A stretch of 64,000 nt of DNA. Source: an uncultured Roseateles sp. GTDB taxonomy: Bacteria > Pseudomonadota > Gammaproteobacteria > Burkholderiales > Burkholderiaceae_C. The stretch spans positions 1 to 64,000 of the forward strand of contig NZ_CAJYPS010000009.1 in assembly GCF_913777145.1 (NCBI RefSeq). Direction: 5' to 3'. The notes below the pieces were generated by a model. The model was not told the origin of the DNA, searched no databases, and saw only the letters and a list, made by a program, of their open reading frames with translations. A program made the position numbers and the translations under genes. The stretch's first letter is position 1. Each line of letters starts with the position of its first letter. Of the stretch, positions 31,236-39,938 are shown in pieces.

Positions 31236-32618
31236 TCAGCGCGCGCCCTTGCCGGTCAGCACCACGGCCACGGTCTCCAGCATGATCAGCAGATCCAGGA
31301 ACAGCGTGTGGTTCTTGACGTAGTACAGGTCGTACTGCAGCTTCTCGATGGAGTCTTCCACCGTGGAGCCGTACTCATAGCGCACCTGAGCCCAGCCGGT
31401 CAGGCCCGGCTTCACGCTGTGGCGCACCGCGTAATAGGGAATCTTGCTGACCAGTTCGTCGACGAAGAACTGGCGCTCGGGACGCGGGCCCACCATGCTC
31501 ATCTCGCCACGCAGCACGTTGAACAGCTGAGGCAGCTCGTCGATGCGCACCTTGCGGATGAAGCGGCCCACACGTGTCACGCGGTCGTCGTTCTTGGTCG
31601 CCCAGCGCGGCTTGCCATCCTTCTCGGCATCCGCCCGCATGCTGCGGAACTTGATGACCTGGAAAGGAGCGCCATTGAGACCCACGCGCTCCTGACGGTA
31701 CAGCACCGGACCGCGGGATTCGATGCGGATGGCCAGCGCGGCCAGCAGCATCAGCGGCCAGGACAGCGCCAGGATCAGCGTCGCGAACACGATGTCGCTG
31801 AAGCGCTTGATCGCCACGCGCAGCATGCCCTGGGCAAAGCCGTCGCCAAACACCAGCCAGCCGGCGTTCACATGACTGATCTTGATCTGTGCCAGCGTCT
31901 TCTCGAAATGGGTCGCGATGTCGACCACCCGCACGCCGGACAGCTTGCAGTCCAGCAACTGGCGCAGCGGCATGCTGCCGCCGCGGCGCTCGGCCAGCGC
32001 GACGACGATCTCGTCCACCCGGTGATGCAGTGCCGCCTCGGTGAGGTTGGAGCCATCACGGATCACCTCGCCGGCAGGCACCGCCGGCTCGCCCTCATTG
32101 GGACCGGCGTAGTAGCCCACGATCTGCACATGCGGATCAGAGGCCCGCAGCGTGGCGCCGACCTCGCGCGCGGCGTTGCCGGTCCCGAAGATCAGGATTC
32201 GGCTGCGCAGGCGGGACTGCGTCGTCGAGTGCGACGCGTAGACGCGGTGCACCATCACAGCCGCTACGGCGGCCATGGCCACCAGGGTCAGCAGGTCGCG
32301 GTGGTCGGTGTGCGATGGCACCAGGCTGAAGATCATGTAGGCCAGCGGCAGGCCAAACAGCAGACCGAACAATGCGCGAGCACAGGACTCGGTCAGCGAC
32401 CGGTTGTGCACATGCTGGTAGAAGCCCGTGGCCGAGTTGATGACGAACATGCAGCCCGCCAGCGACAACCCATGGGAGGCGGCGAAAGGCAGCACGGTCT
32501 GGGCCGATTTCCCCTGACTGAGCACCACGGCGATCACCGCGAAAACGATCAAACCCAGATCGAAAAACACCTGCAGCAGGGTTTGCCGATGAAGATAATG
32601 ATTGAATATCCGAATCAT
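31236..32618 (-). CDS. XrtA/PEP-CTERM system polyprenyl-phosphate sugar-1-phosphate transferase (TIGR03013-type)
   Basis: The 460-residue protein starts exopolysaccharide repeat-unit assembly by moving a sugar phosphate to undecaprenyl phosphate. It has N-terminal membrane helices, a Rossmann-like CoA-binding region (ILIFGTGNAAREVG) and a C-terminal bacterial sugar transferase domain. That domain shows KRFSDIVFATLILALSWP, VGLNGAPFQVIKFRSMR, RIDELPQLFNVLRGEMSMVGP and KPGLTGWAQVRYEYG. It is the first gene of the exosortase-linked block visible here; the rest of the EPS cluster and xrtA are not in the window. Confidence 0.95.
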   Translation of the reverse strand: MIRIFNHYLHRQTLLQVFFDLGLIVFAVIAVVLSQGKSAQTVLPFAASHGLSLAGCMFVINSATGFYQHVHNRSLTESCARALFGLLFGLPLAYMIFSLVPSHTDHRDLLTLVAMAAVAAVMVHRVYASHSTTQSRLRSRILIFGTGNAAREVGATLRASDPHVQIVGYYAGPNEGEPAVPAGEVIRDGSNLTEAALHHRVDEIVVALAERRGGSMPLRQLLDCKLSGVRVVDIATHFEKTLAQIKISHVNAGWLVFGDGFAQGMLRVAIKRFSDIVFATLILALSWPLMLLAALAIRIESRGPVLYRQERVGLNGAPFQVIKFRSMRADAEKDGKPRWATKNDDRVTRVGRFIRKVRIDELPQLFNVLRGEMSMVGPRPERQFFVDELVSKIPYYAVRHSVKPGLTGWAQVRYEYGSTVEDSIEKLQYDLYYVKNHTLFLDLLIMLETVAVVLTGKGAR

Positions 32619-33155
32619 TTGCTGCCTCGATCAAAACGTCCCGACATCACTTCAGCGAGTATCGAGAAACCAATCGGACTCAATTTCTACTTATTGATTT
32701 ACCCAGTACCAACCAGCTATCAAGCCCGATGGTGAGCGCCCTGTGAACCAGTCGCCGACCCTCCCCGGAACCCCGAGCAGACCCGGCATTCCAGGGTCAA
32801 CCCTGGTGTCGGCATCATGCCTTCAGCCCCTGGGGTTGAAAGCCCCCCACTTGCAGGGGGCCCCTGACTTGAATCGGTGACAGCCGCCTCTCGCCTAGAG
32901 CCCGTGTTTGCGCCCAATTGCGACGCCGCGGCGGAGTAGAACGCAAGGCCTCCCGACCGACCACGAGGCCCACCCCATGCCTTGTGGAGAAATTTGCAAA
33001 AGCAGCCGGGAAAATTTGAAAAGCCGGCCCGGCCTGTCGCGAATTGATCGCACTCAACAGATACCCAAACGGCGTGAATAATTCACCACCCATTCGAGGG
33101 AATGCCGACAGCAGTTTCCGCAGCAAACGGGTGGATGTCACGAATTAATGGGACG
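32619..33155. other. Intergenic region upstream of the EPS glycosyltransferase
   Basis: No convincing gene is seen in about 540 bases. The part nearest the glycosyltransferase (32630-32720) is distinctly AT-richer and probably holds its promoter. Further out are two inverted repeats: CCAGGGT/ACCCTGG (32791-32797 with 32800-32806) and GCCCCC/GGGGGC (32842-32847 with 32856-32861). They could be operator sites or leader structures. I could not find a clear sigma-54 -24/-12 pair by eye. Confidence 0.5.
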
Positions 33156-33182
33156 AAAAAAAGCCCGCCGGGCGGCGGGCTT
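33156..33182 (-). terminator. Terminator of the branched-chain amino-acid binding protein gene
   Basis: A 9-bp stem (33161-33169 with 33174-33182, GGGC loop) is followed on the minus strand by a run of seven T (33162-33156). It begins 20 bases after the gene's stop. Confidence 0.94.
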
Positions 33183-33201
33183 GGCTTGACAGCAGCGAGG
33201 C

Positions 33202-34344
33202 TCAGCGCACGACGGCGATCTGCTCGCGGTTGCCACCCTTGTAGGTGTAGAGCGTCAGGGCCCCGTTCTTGATGTCGCCCTTCTCGTCGAAGCTGATGGT
33301 GCCGGTCACGCCCTTGTAGCCGCTGGTCTTGGCCAACACCGGCAGGTACTTGGCCGGCTCGGCCGAGTTGGCCTTGACCATGGCCGCCACCAGCACGTTC
33401 ACCGCGTCGTAGACGTAGGGGGCGTAGATCTGCACGTCGACGTTGTACTTGGCCTTGAACTTGGTGCGGAACTCGTCCATGGACTTCTTGCCCTCGCCCT
33501 CGACACCACCGGCCTCGGCACACACCACCTGGCCGTCGGCCATGGTGCCGGCCGCCAGCTTGGGCAGTTCACCCGTGCAGATGCCGTCACCGCCCATGAA
33601 CTTGGCTTCAATGCCCAGTTGCTTCATCTGGCGCAGCATGGGGCCGGCCACCGCATCCATGCCGCCGAAGAACACCACGTCGGGCTTCTTGCCCTTCAGG
33701 GAGGTCAGGATGGCGGTGAAGTCCGTGGCCTTGTCGTTGGTGAATTCACGACCGACCACCTTGCCGCCGGAGGCCTTCACGCCCTTCTCGAACTCGTCGG
33801 CCACGCCCTGGCCGTAGGCCGTGCGGTCGTCGATCACTGCGATGGACTTGCCCTTCAGCGTGTTGACCGAGTACTTGCCCAGCGTGCCGCCCAGGTGCAC
33901 ATCGTCAGCCACGACGCGGAAGGTGGTCTTGTAGCCGCTGCGGGTGAACTTGGGGTTGGTGGCCGACGGCGAGATCTGCGGGATGCCGGCATCGCTGTAG
34001 ACCTTGGCGGCCGGGATGGAGGTGCCCGAGTTCAGGTGACCCACCACGCCGTTGACCTTGGCATCCACCAGCTTCTGGGCCGCGGCCGTGCCTTGCTTGG
34101 GATCACCGGCATCATCTTCCGCCAGCAGCTCGAACTTGGCCTTCTTGCCGCCGATGGTCACGCCCTTGGCATTCAGTTCTTCGATGGCCAGGCGGGCACC
34201 GAGCTCGTTGTCCTTGCCCAGGTGGGCGATCTGGCCGCTGGTCGGACCCACGTGGCCGATCTTCACCACCAGCTCCTGAGACATCGCCGCACCGCTCAGC
34301 AGCGCCGCAATCGCACCCACCACCAGATTCACTTTGACTTGCAT
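33202..34344 (-). CDS. Branched-chain amino-acid ABC transporter substrate-binding protein (LivJ/LivK type)
   Basis: The 380-residue periplasmic protein captures branched-chain or related amino acids for an ABC importer. It has a signal peptide (LVVGAIAALLSGAAMSQ) and the type I receptor fold (KIGHVGPTSGQIAHLGKDNE, LLAEDDAGDPKQG, GHLNSGTSIPAAKVY, IDDRTAYGQGVADEF, DVVFFGGMDAVAGP). No permease or ATPase genes adjoin it, so it works with components encoded elsewhere. It stands alone with its own strong terminator, a pattern common for highly expressed binding proteins. Confidence 0.93.
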   Translation of the reverse strand: MQVKVNLVVGAIAALLSGAAMSQELVVKIGHVGPTSGQIAHLGKDNELGARLAIEELNAKGVTIGGKKAKFELLAEDDAGDPKQGTAAAQKLVDAKVNGVVGHLNSGTSIPAAKVYSDAGIPQISPSATNPKFTRSGYKTTFRVVADDVHLGGTLGKYSVNTLKGKSIAVIDDRTAYGQGVADEFEKGVKASGGKVVGREFTNDKATDFTAILTSLKGKKPDVVFFGGMDAVAGPMLRQMKQLGIEAKFMGGDGICTGELPKLAAGTMADGQVVCAEAGGVEGEGKKSMDEFRTKFKAKYNVDVQIYAPYVYDAVNVLVAAMVKANSAEPAKYLPVLAKTSGYKGVTGTISFDEKGDIKNGALTLYTYKGGNREQIAVVR

Positions 34345-34455
34345 GGATCAACTCCGGGTTAGAAAAAAGAAAAGGTCCGAGAACTTTCCAGAAAATGAAC
34401 ATACCCGAATTACGGGGGTGCTCTCATCCGGGAAAGCGTGGACGTGGTTTTCTTT

Positions 34456-34878
34456 TCAGGCCGCGGAAAAGTGATCCAGGCGGGCACCGCCGCGCTGGTA
34501 GATGCGGTAGCGCTGACGCCCGGCATGCACCTGGGATTCTTCGCGCCCCACCACCTCGAGCACGCGCTCGAAGTTCAGCGCCTCGGCGGGCACCTCCTCG
34601 CCGAGATTGAGCAGCAGTGCCCGGTGCGGCAGCTGGGCCGCATCGGGCACGATCAGCACCTCGCCGGAACGCGGCTCAAGGCCCGCCTGCCAGCGCCGAT
34701 GCGGCAGGAACTCCGCTGGCTCGAAACTCCAGAGCAGCGCGTCCAGACGCCGGGCCAGCGCCTCGTCGGGCGCGCAGACACCCACCGGCCGCCCCGCCGC
34801 CAGCGCCCGCCGCAGCAGGCGGCAGGCGAAGTGCAGCGGCTCGGCCGCGTCGCTGTAGAAGCTGACCTGGCAGCTCAC
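34456..34878 (-). CDS. holC: DNA polymerase III chi subunit
   Basis: Chi links the clamp loader to single-strand-binding protein at the fork. The 140-residue protein has the family landmarks VSFYSDAAEP, CRLLRRALAAGRPVGV, LLWSFEPAEFLPHRRW and LLNLGEEVPAEALNFERVLEVVG. It starts five bases after pepA on the same strand; pepA-holC is a conserved proteobacterial pair. Confidence 0.94.
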   Translation of the reverse strand: MSCQVSFYSDAAEPLHFACRLLRRALAAGRPVGVCAPDEALARRLDALLWSFEPAEFLPHRRWQAGLEPRSGEVLIVPDAAQLPHRALLLNLGEEVPAEALNFERVLEVVGREESQVHAGRQRYRIYQRGGARLDHFSAA

Positions 34879-34883
34879 GCGGC

Positions 34884-36347
34884 TCAGCGCGCCTTGCCCA
34901 GCACGAAGTGGGTCAGCAGGCCCACCGGGCGGCCGGTCGAGCCCTTGGCGCCGCCGCCCTTCCAGGCGGTGCCGGCAATGTCCAGGTGGCCCCAGCGGTA
35001 CTTGCCCGCAAAGCGCTGCAGGAACTTGGCCGCGGTGATGGAGCCGCCCTCGCGACCGGCCACGTTGGCCACATCCGCGAAGTTGCTCTTCAGCCCCTCT
35101 TCGTACTCGTCGTCCAGCGGCAGGCGCCAGCAGGGGTCCAGCGCCGCCTCGCCGGCCGCCGACAGCTCGGCCGCCAGTTCGTCATCGCTCGCGTACATGC
35201 CGCTGCGCACACCGCCCAGCGCGATCACGCAGGCACCGGTCAGCGTGGCCACGTCCACCACCACGGCCGGCTTGAAGCGCTCGACGTAGGTCAGCGCGTC
35301 ACACAGGATGAGGCGGCCCTCGGCGTCGGTGTTCAGGATCTCAATGGTCTGGCCCGACATGGAGGTCACCACGTCGCCCGGCTTGATCGCACGGCCGCTG
35401 GGCATGTTCTCGCAGGCCGCGATGACCGCCACCAGGTTCAGCTTGGGCTTGAGCTCGGCCACCGCGCGCAGCGTGCCGATGACGCTGGCCGCGCCGCCCA
35501 TGTCGAACTTCATCTCGTCCATGCCGGCGCCCGGCTTCAGCGAGATGCCGCCCGAGTCGAAGGTGATGCCCTTGCCCACCAGCACCACCGGCGCCTGCGT
35601 CTTGGGCGCGCCCTCGTAGCGAGCGACGATGAAGCGCAGCGGCTCGTCCGAGCCCTGGGCCACGGACAGGAAGCTGCCCATGCCCAGCTTCTCGACCGCC
35701 TTCTTGTCCAGCACCTCGACCTTGAGGCCGTGGGTCTTGCCCAGGGTCTGCACGACCTCACCCAGGTAGGTGGGCGTCGCATGGTTGCCGGGGCGGTTGG
35801 CGCACTCGCGGGCCAGCGTGATGCCGGCGGCGATGGCCTCGCCGCGCGCCAGACCGGCGCGGGCGGCCTTGGTGTCAGCCTTGGGCGTCAGCAGCGCCAG
35901 CTTGGCCAGCTTGGGTGCGGCCGGCGCACTGGGCTTGGTATGGCGATACAGGTAGGTGGCCTCGGCGCCGACCAGCGCAGCCTGCTCGGCCAGCGACTCG
36001 ACCAGCTCGGCCGCGAAGCCCACGAAGGCCACCGCAGCACTCACCGCGCCACGCGACTTCAGCTGGCCCAGTGCGGCGGCCAGGGCCGCCTTGCCGGCGG
36101 CCAGCGTGGTGCGGCCGGCAGCGGCCAGCACCAGGCGCTGAGCCTTCAGACCCTCGGGCTGCAGCAGCGTGAGCGTCTGGCCGGCCTTCAATGCGAAGTC
36201 ACCCAGCTTCATCGCCGCCTGCGCCTGCTTGGCCACGGCCGCGTCCAGCCCCTTGGGCAGTGCATCGCCCGCCAGCACCACGACCAGGGCATCCGCAGAC
36301 ACCGCCGCGAGGCCGTCCATCTCCGCGGCTTGAATCTTGAAGTCCAT
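34884..36347 (-). CDS. pepA: Leucyl aminopeptidase (M17 family)
   Basis: PepA is a hexameric two-metal aminopeptidase. The 487-residue protein has the C-terminal catalytic domain with GKGITFDSGGISLKPG, MKFDMGGAASVIG, the M17 signature NTDAEGRLILCDAL and TLTGACVIALGG; the metal-binding Lys, Asp and Glu residues are in place. The N-terminal domain (about 1-160) is less conserved, as usual. Only 30 bases separate its ATG from the divergent lptF ATG. Confidence 0.96.
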   Translation of the reverse strand: MDFKIQAAEMDGLAAVSADALVVVLAGDALPKGLDAAVAKQAQAAMKLGDFALKAGQTLTLLQPEGLKAQRLVLAAAGRTTLAAGKAALAAALGQLKSRGAVSAAVAFVGFAAELVESLAEQAALVGAEATYLYRHTKPSAPAAPKLAKLALLTPKADTKAARAGLARGEAIAAGITLARECANRPGNHATPTYLGEVVQTLGKTHGLKVEVLDKKAVEKLGMGSFLSVAQGSDEPLRFIVARYEGAPKTQAPVVLVGKGITFDSGGISLKPGAGMDEMKFDMGGAASVIGTLRAVAELKPKLNLVAVIAACENMPSGRAIKPGDVVTSMSGQTIEILNTDAEGRLILCDALTYVERFKPAVVVDVATLTGACVIALGGVRSGMYASDDELAAELSAAGEAALDPCWRLPLDDEYEEGLKSNFADVANVAGREGGSITAAKFLQRFAGKYRWGHLDIAGTAWKGGGAKGSTGRPVGLLTHFVLGKAR

Positions 36348-36377
36348 AATGACCAGAAGTAGGTAAAAGTACTTTTG

Positions 36378-37487
36378 ATGTTATTCGATTCATCGACACG
36401 CTCTGAGTTGGCCAAGAGTTTCGGGGTCACGCTGGTGGTCATCCTGACCATCGTGCTGACGCTGATGCTGATACGCACGCTGGGCCAGGCCGCCGGCGGC
36501 AATGTGGCGCCCCAGGACGTGGTGCTGCTGATGGGTTACGCGACGCTGGCCCACCTGGCCACCATGCTGATCCTGTCGCTGTTCGTCGCCGTGGTGGTCA
36601 CGCTGGGGCGGCTGTACCGCGAATCCGAGATGACCATCTGGTTCGCCAGCGGCGTGCCGCTGACCCGCTTCGTGCGGCCGGTGCTGCGCATGGCCTGGCC
36701 GGTGCTGCTGGCCGTGGTGGTGCTGGAGCTGCTGGTCTGGCCCTGGAGCAACCAGAACAGCGCCGAGCTGCGCGACCGCTATCAAAAGCGCGGCGACCTG
36801 TCGCGCGTCGCGCCGGGCCAGTTCCAGACCTCGCGCGACGGCAGCCGCGTGTTCTTCATCGAGCGTGCCGGCAACGACGACACCACCGGCCGCAATGTGT
36901 TCATCCTGTCCCAGCTGAACGGCCGCGAATCGGTCACCACCTCGGCCACCGGCCGGCTGGAGACCGAGGGCCAGGACCGCTTCCTGGTGCTGTCCCATGG
37001 CCAGCGCAACGAGACCCGCCTGGACAATGGCGAGAAAAGCCTGGCCCGCTTCGAGCAATACCGCGTGCTGACCGACACGCAGGCGCTGCCCGACGCCGGC
37101 CAGTTGCCACCCAAGGCCATGGCCACCATGGAGCTGCTGCGCAACCCCAACCCGCGCACCCACGGCGAGCTGGCCTGGCGCCTGGGCATGATCCTGGGCG
37201 GACTCAACATGGCGCTGCTGGGCGTGGGCCTGTCGGCCACCAACCCGCGTCGCGCCAGCAACTGGAACCTGTTGTTCGCGCTGCTGAGCTTCGTGATCTA
37301 TTTCAACCTGATCAACCTGTCCCAGTCCTGGGTGGGCAGCGGCCGCATGGGCCTGCCCAAGGCCTTGCTGGCCGTGCACGGCACGGCCTTCGTGCTGGCG
37401 GTTGCGGTCATCTGGCTGCGCGACAACCGCAACCGGCTGGCGCTGCGACGCCCCGGCCAGCCCCAGACCGCGGAGGTGGGCCCATGA
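36378..37487 (+). CDS. lptF: LPS export ABC transporter permease LptF
   Basis: LptF, with LptG and the LptB ATPase, extracts lipopolysaccharide from the inner membrane. The 369-residue protein begins MLFDSSTRSELAKSFGVTLV and has three N-terminal helices, a periplasmic beta-jellyroll region (about 130-260) and three C-terminal helices, with NPRRASNWNLLFALLSFV near the end. The ATG at 36378 gives the standard family N-terminus. It overlaps lptG by four bases. Confidence 0.96.
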   Translation: MLFDSSTRSELAKSFGVTLVVILTIVLTLMLIRTLGQAAGGNVAPQDVVLLMGYATLAHLATMLILSLFVAVVVTLGRLYRESEMTIWFASGVPLTRFVRPVLRMAWPVLLAVVVLELLVWPWSNQNSAELRDRYQKRGDLSRVAPGQFQTSRDGSRVFFIERAGNDDTTGRNVFILSQLNGRESVTTSATGRLETEGQDRFLVLSHGQRNETRLDNGEKSLARFEQYRVLTDTQALPDAGQLPPKAMATMELLRNPNPRTHGELAWRLGMILGGLNMALLGVGLSATNPRRASNWNLLFALLSFVIYFNLINLSQSWVGSGRMGLPKALLAVHGTAFVLAVAVIWLRDNRNRLALRRPGQPQTAEVGP

Positions 37488-38611
37488 AGACCGTCCGTCG
37501 CCTGCTCTACAAGGACATCGTCGGCGCCGTGGTGCTGGTGTCCCTGGCCTTTCTGTCGCTGTTCTTCTTCATCGACTTCGTCGACGAGCTGGACCGCATG
37601 ACCCGCGCCGGCGCAGGTGCCGGCCAGGCGGCACTGCTGGCCGCGATGGAGCTGCCCGGGCATTTCTACGACCTCTTCCCCATCACGGTGCTGATAGGCG
37701 CCATCGTCGCGCTGGCGCGGCTGGCCCAGTCCAGCGAGTTCACCATCCTGCGCACCGGTGGCCTGGGGCCGGCGCGCGCGCTGGCGCTGCTGGGCGGCCT
37801 GGCCGCGGTGTTCGCCGCCATCACCTTCGTGGTGGGCGACTATGTCGCGCCGCGCTTCGAGCTGCGCGGCGACGAGCTGCGTGCCCGCATCACGCACGAC
37901 ACCAACCAGGCGCGCCGCGGCGTGTGGCTCAAGGACCACCAGCGCGTGGACGGCCAGGACCACAGCTTCTCGGTGCGCGTCGGCAATGTGGGCGCGCGGG
38001 GCGATCTGCGCGACGTCAGCATCTTCGAGTTCAACCACGAAGGTGCCCTCGTGACCCGCACCGAGGCCGAACGTGCCCAGGTGGAGAACGACGGCCGCTG
38101 GCACCTGCAGACCGTGCGGCGCACGATCTGGAACCCGGGCCAGGCCGGCGCCGCAGCGGCCGTGGGCAGCGTGGTGGTCAGCGAGCAGCACCTGGACAGC
38201 CTGGACTGGCAGAGCTCCCTGCACGCCGGCGTGATCGCGGCGGCGGTGCTGCCGGCCATGTCCATGTCCACGCTGGACCTCTACCGCTACACCCGCCACC
38301 TGTCCGAGCAGGAACAGTCCGCCCAGGTGCACAGCATCCAGTTCTGGCGCAAGGCGCTCTACCCCTTCGCCTGCTTCGTGATGGTGGCGCTGGCCCTGCC
38401 CTTCGCCTACCTGCATGGCCGCTCCGGCGGCATCAGCCTCAAGGTGTTCGGCGGCATCATGCTGGGCATCAGCTTCGTGCTGCTGAACAACGTCGCCGGT
38501 CACCTGGGCCAGCTGAAGAACTGGACGCCCTGGGTGGTGGCGGGCGCCCCCAGCCTGATCTATCTCGGGCTGTCGCTCGCGGCCTTCACCTGGCTGGTGA
38601 GGTATCGCTGA
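37484..38611 (+). CDS. lptG: LPS export ABC transporter permease LptG
   Basis: LptG is the partner permease of LptF. The 375-residue protein begins MKTVRRLLYKDIVGAVVLV and has six predicted helices with a central periplasmic domain. Family features include FVDELDRMTR, ELPGHFYDLFPITVLIGAI and the C-terminal GGISLKVFGGIMLGISFVLLNN. Its ATG overlaps the lptF stop (ATGA) and its stop overlaps the next start (TGATG), so translation is coupled through three genes. Confidence 0.96.
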   Translation: MKTVRRLLYKDIVGAVVLVSLAFLSLFFFIDFVDELDRMTRAGAGAGQAALLAAMELPGHFYDLFPITVLIGAIVALARLAQSSEFTILRTGGLGPARALALLGGLAAVFAAITFVVGDYVAPRFELRGDELRARITHDTNQARRGVWLKDHQRVDGQDHSFSVRVGNVGARGDLRDVSIFEFNHEGALVTRTEAERAQVENDGRWHLQTVRRTIWNPGQAGAAAAVGSVVVSEQHLDSLDWQSSLHAGVIAAAVLPAMSMSTLDLYRYTRHLSEQEQSAQVHSIQFWRKALYPFACFVMVALALPFAYLHGRSGGISLKVFGGIMLGISFVLLNNVAGHLGQLKNWTPWVVAGAPSLIYLGLSLAAFTWLVRYR

Positions 38612-38979
38612 TGGACGGCCTGCTGCTCTTCGCCCACGGCGCGCGCGACCCGGCTTGGGCGCGGCCCTTCGAGGCGGTGGCCGCCAGGCTGCGCGAGGCC
38701 CGCCCCGGCGTGCCGCTGGCGCTGGCCTTCCTGGAGTTCATGACGCCCGACCTGCCCACCGCGGGCGACCAACTGGTCGCCGCCGGCTGCACCCGCGTCC
38801 ACATCCTGCCGCTGTTCCTGGGCACCGGCGGTCATGTGCGCCGGGACGTGCCGGCCCTGCTGCAGACCCTTGAGCAACGCCACGGCGACGCGGTGACCTG
38901 GGAGCTCCATCCGCCTCTGGGCGAGCACGACAGCGTGCTCGCCGCCATCGCTGGCGCCTGCGCCGCGGTCCTGCCATGA
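38611..38979 (+). CDS. CbiX/SirB-type sirohydrochlorin chelatase
   Basis: The 122-residue short chelatase inserts Fe or Co into sirohydrochlorin. It keeps the family core LLLFAHGARDPAWARPFE with the metal-binding His, the acidic AFLEFMTPDLP and the second His in LFLGTGGHVRRDVPALL. CbiX short forms act as homodimers. It is coupled to lptG upstream and overlaps the CysB-like gene downstream by four bases. That neighbour suggests a role in siroheme for sulfite reduction rather than cobalamin; this is inference. Confidence 0.85.
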   Translation: MDGLLLFAHGARDPAWARPFEAVAARLREARPGVPLALAFLEFMTPDLPTAGDQLVAAGCTRVHILPLFLGTGGHVRRDVPALLQTLEQRHGDAVTWELHPPLGEHDSVLAAIAGACAAVLP

Positions 38980-39920
38980 ACCTGCACCAATTCCGCTTCG
39001 TCCAGGAGGCGGTCCGCCGCAACCTCAACCTCACCGAAACCGCCAAGGCGCTGTTCACCTCGCAGCCGGGCGTGTCCAAGGCCATCCTGGAGCTCGAGGA
39101 AGAGCTGGGCGTAGACATCTTCTCGCGCCACGGCAAGCGCCTGCGCCGGGTCACCGAGCCCGGCGAGAAGGTGCTGGCCAGCATAGAGATCATCCTGCGC
39201 GAGGTCGGCAACCTGAAACGCATAGGCGAGGAGTATTCGCGCCAGGACAGCGGCACCTTCTCCATCGCCACCACCCACACCCAGGCGCGCTACGTGCTGC
39301 CCACGCCGGTGGCCCAGCTGCGCAAGCAACTGCCGCAGCTGCGCATCAGCCTGCACCAGGGCAGTCCGGACCAGGTCGCCCGCATGCTGCTGGACGAAAG
39401 CGCCGACCTGGGCCTGGCCACCGAATCGCTGACCCAGTACCCCGAGCTGGTCACCCTGCCCTGCTACGAGTGGCAGCACGTGATGGTGGTGCCGCGCGAT
39501 CACCCGCTGGCCAGCGCCGAGCGCATAGGCCTGGAGCAGTTGGCCGCCGAGCCGCTGGTGTCCTACCACCCCAGCTTCACCGGCCGCTCCCGCATCGACA
39601 AGGCCTTCGCCGCCCGCGGCCTCACGCCCCAGGTGGTGCTGGAGGCCATAGACGCCGACGTCATCAAGACCTATGTGCGCCTGGGCATGGGCGTGGGCAT
39701 AGTCGCGGAGATGGCGATGCGCGAGGAGCCCGCCAACAGCGATCTGGTCGCCCGCCCGCTGGGCGCGCTGCTGGGCAGCAACATCACCCGGCTGGCCTTC
39801 AAGCGCGGCGCCTACCTGCGCAACTACGTCTACAGCTTTGCCGAGCTGCTGTCGGACCGCCTCAGCCGCAAGCTCATAGAGCGTGCGATGACCGGCGAGG
39901 CCGACGACTTCGTGCTGTAG
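38976..39920 (+). CDS. CysB-family LysR-type transcriptional regulator
   Basis: CysB-type regulators control cysteine and sulfate assimilation genes. The 314-residue protein starts MNLHQFRFVQEAVRRNLNLTETAKAL and has the helix-turn-helix SQPGVSKAILELEEELGVDIF. The effector domain carries the CysB markers TTHTQARYVLP and HQGSPDQVARMLLDESADLG and the C-terminal VRLGMGVGIVAEMAM. It ends near FKRGAYLRNYVYSFAELLS, also typical. CysB, Cbl and CysB-like paralogues cannot be separated here. Confidence 0.92.
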   Translation: MNLHQFRFVQEAVRRNLNLTETAKALFTSQPGVSKAILELEEELGVDIFSRHGKRLRRVTEPGEKVLASIEIILREVGNLKRIGEEYSRQDSGTFSIATTHTQARYVLPTPVAQLRKQLPQLRISLHQGSPDQVARMLLDESADLGLATESLTQYPELVTLPCYEWQHVMVVPRDHPLASAERIGLEQLAAEPLVSYHPSFTGRSRIDKAFAARGLTPQVVLEAIDADVIKTYVRLGMGVGIVAEMAMREEPANSDLVARPLGALLGSNITRLAFKRGAYLRNYVYSFAELLSDRLSRKLIERAMTGEADDFVL

Positions 39921-39938
39921 GCCCGCACCGCGCCGGCG

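Noticed and set aside
32815..33141. Minus-strand 108-codon frame upstream of the glycosyltransferase
   Set aside because: No domain, biased composition and no ribosome-binding site; region kept as intergenic.
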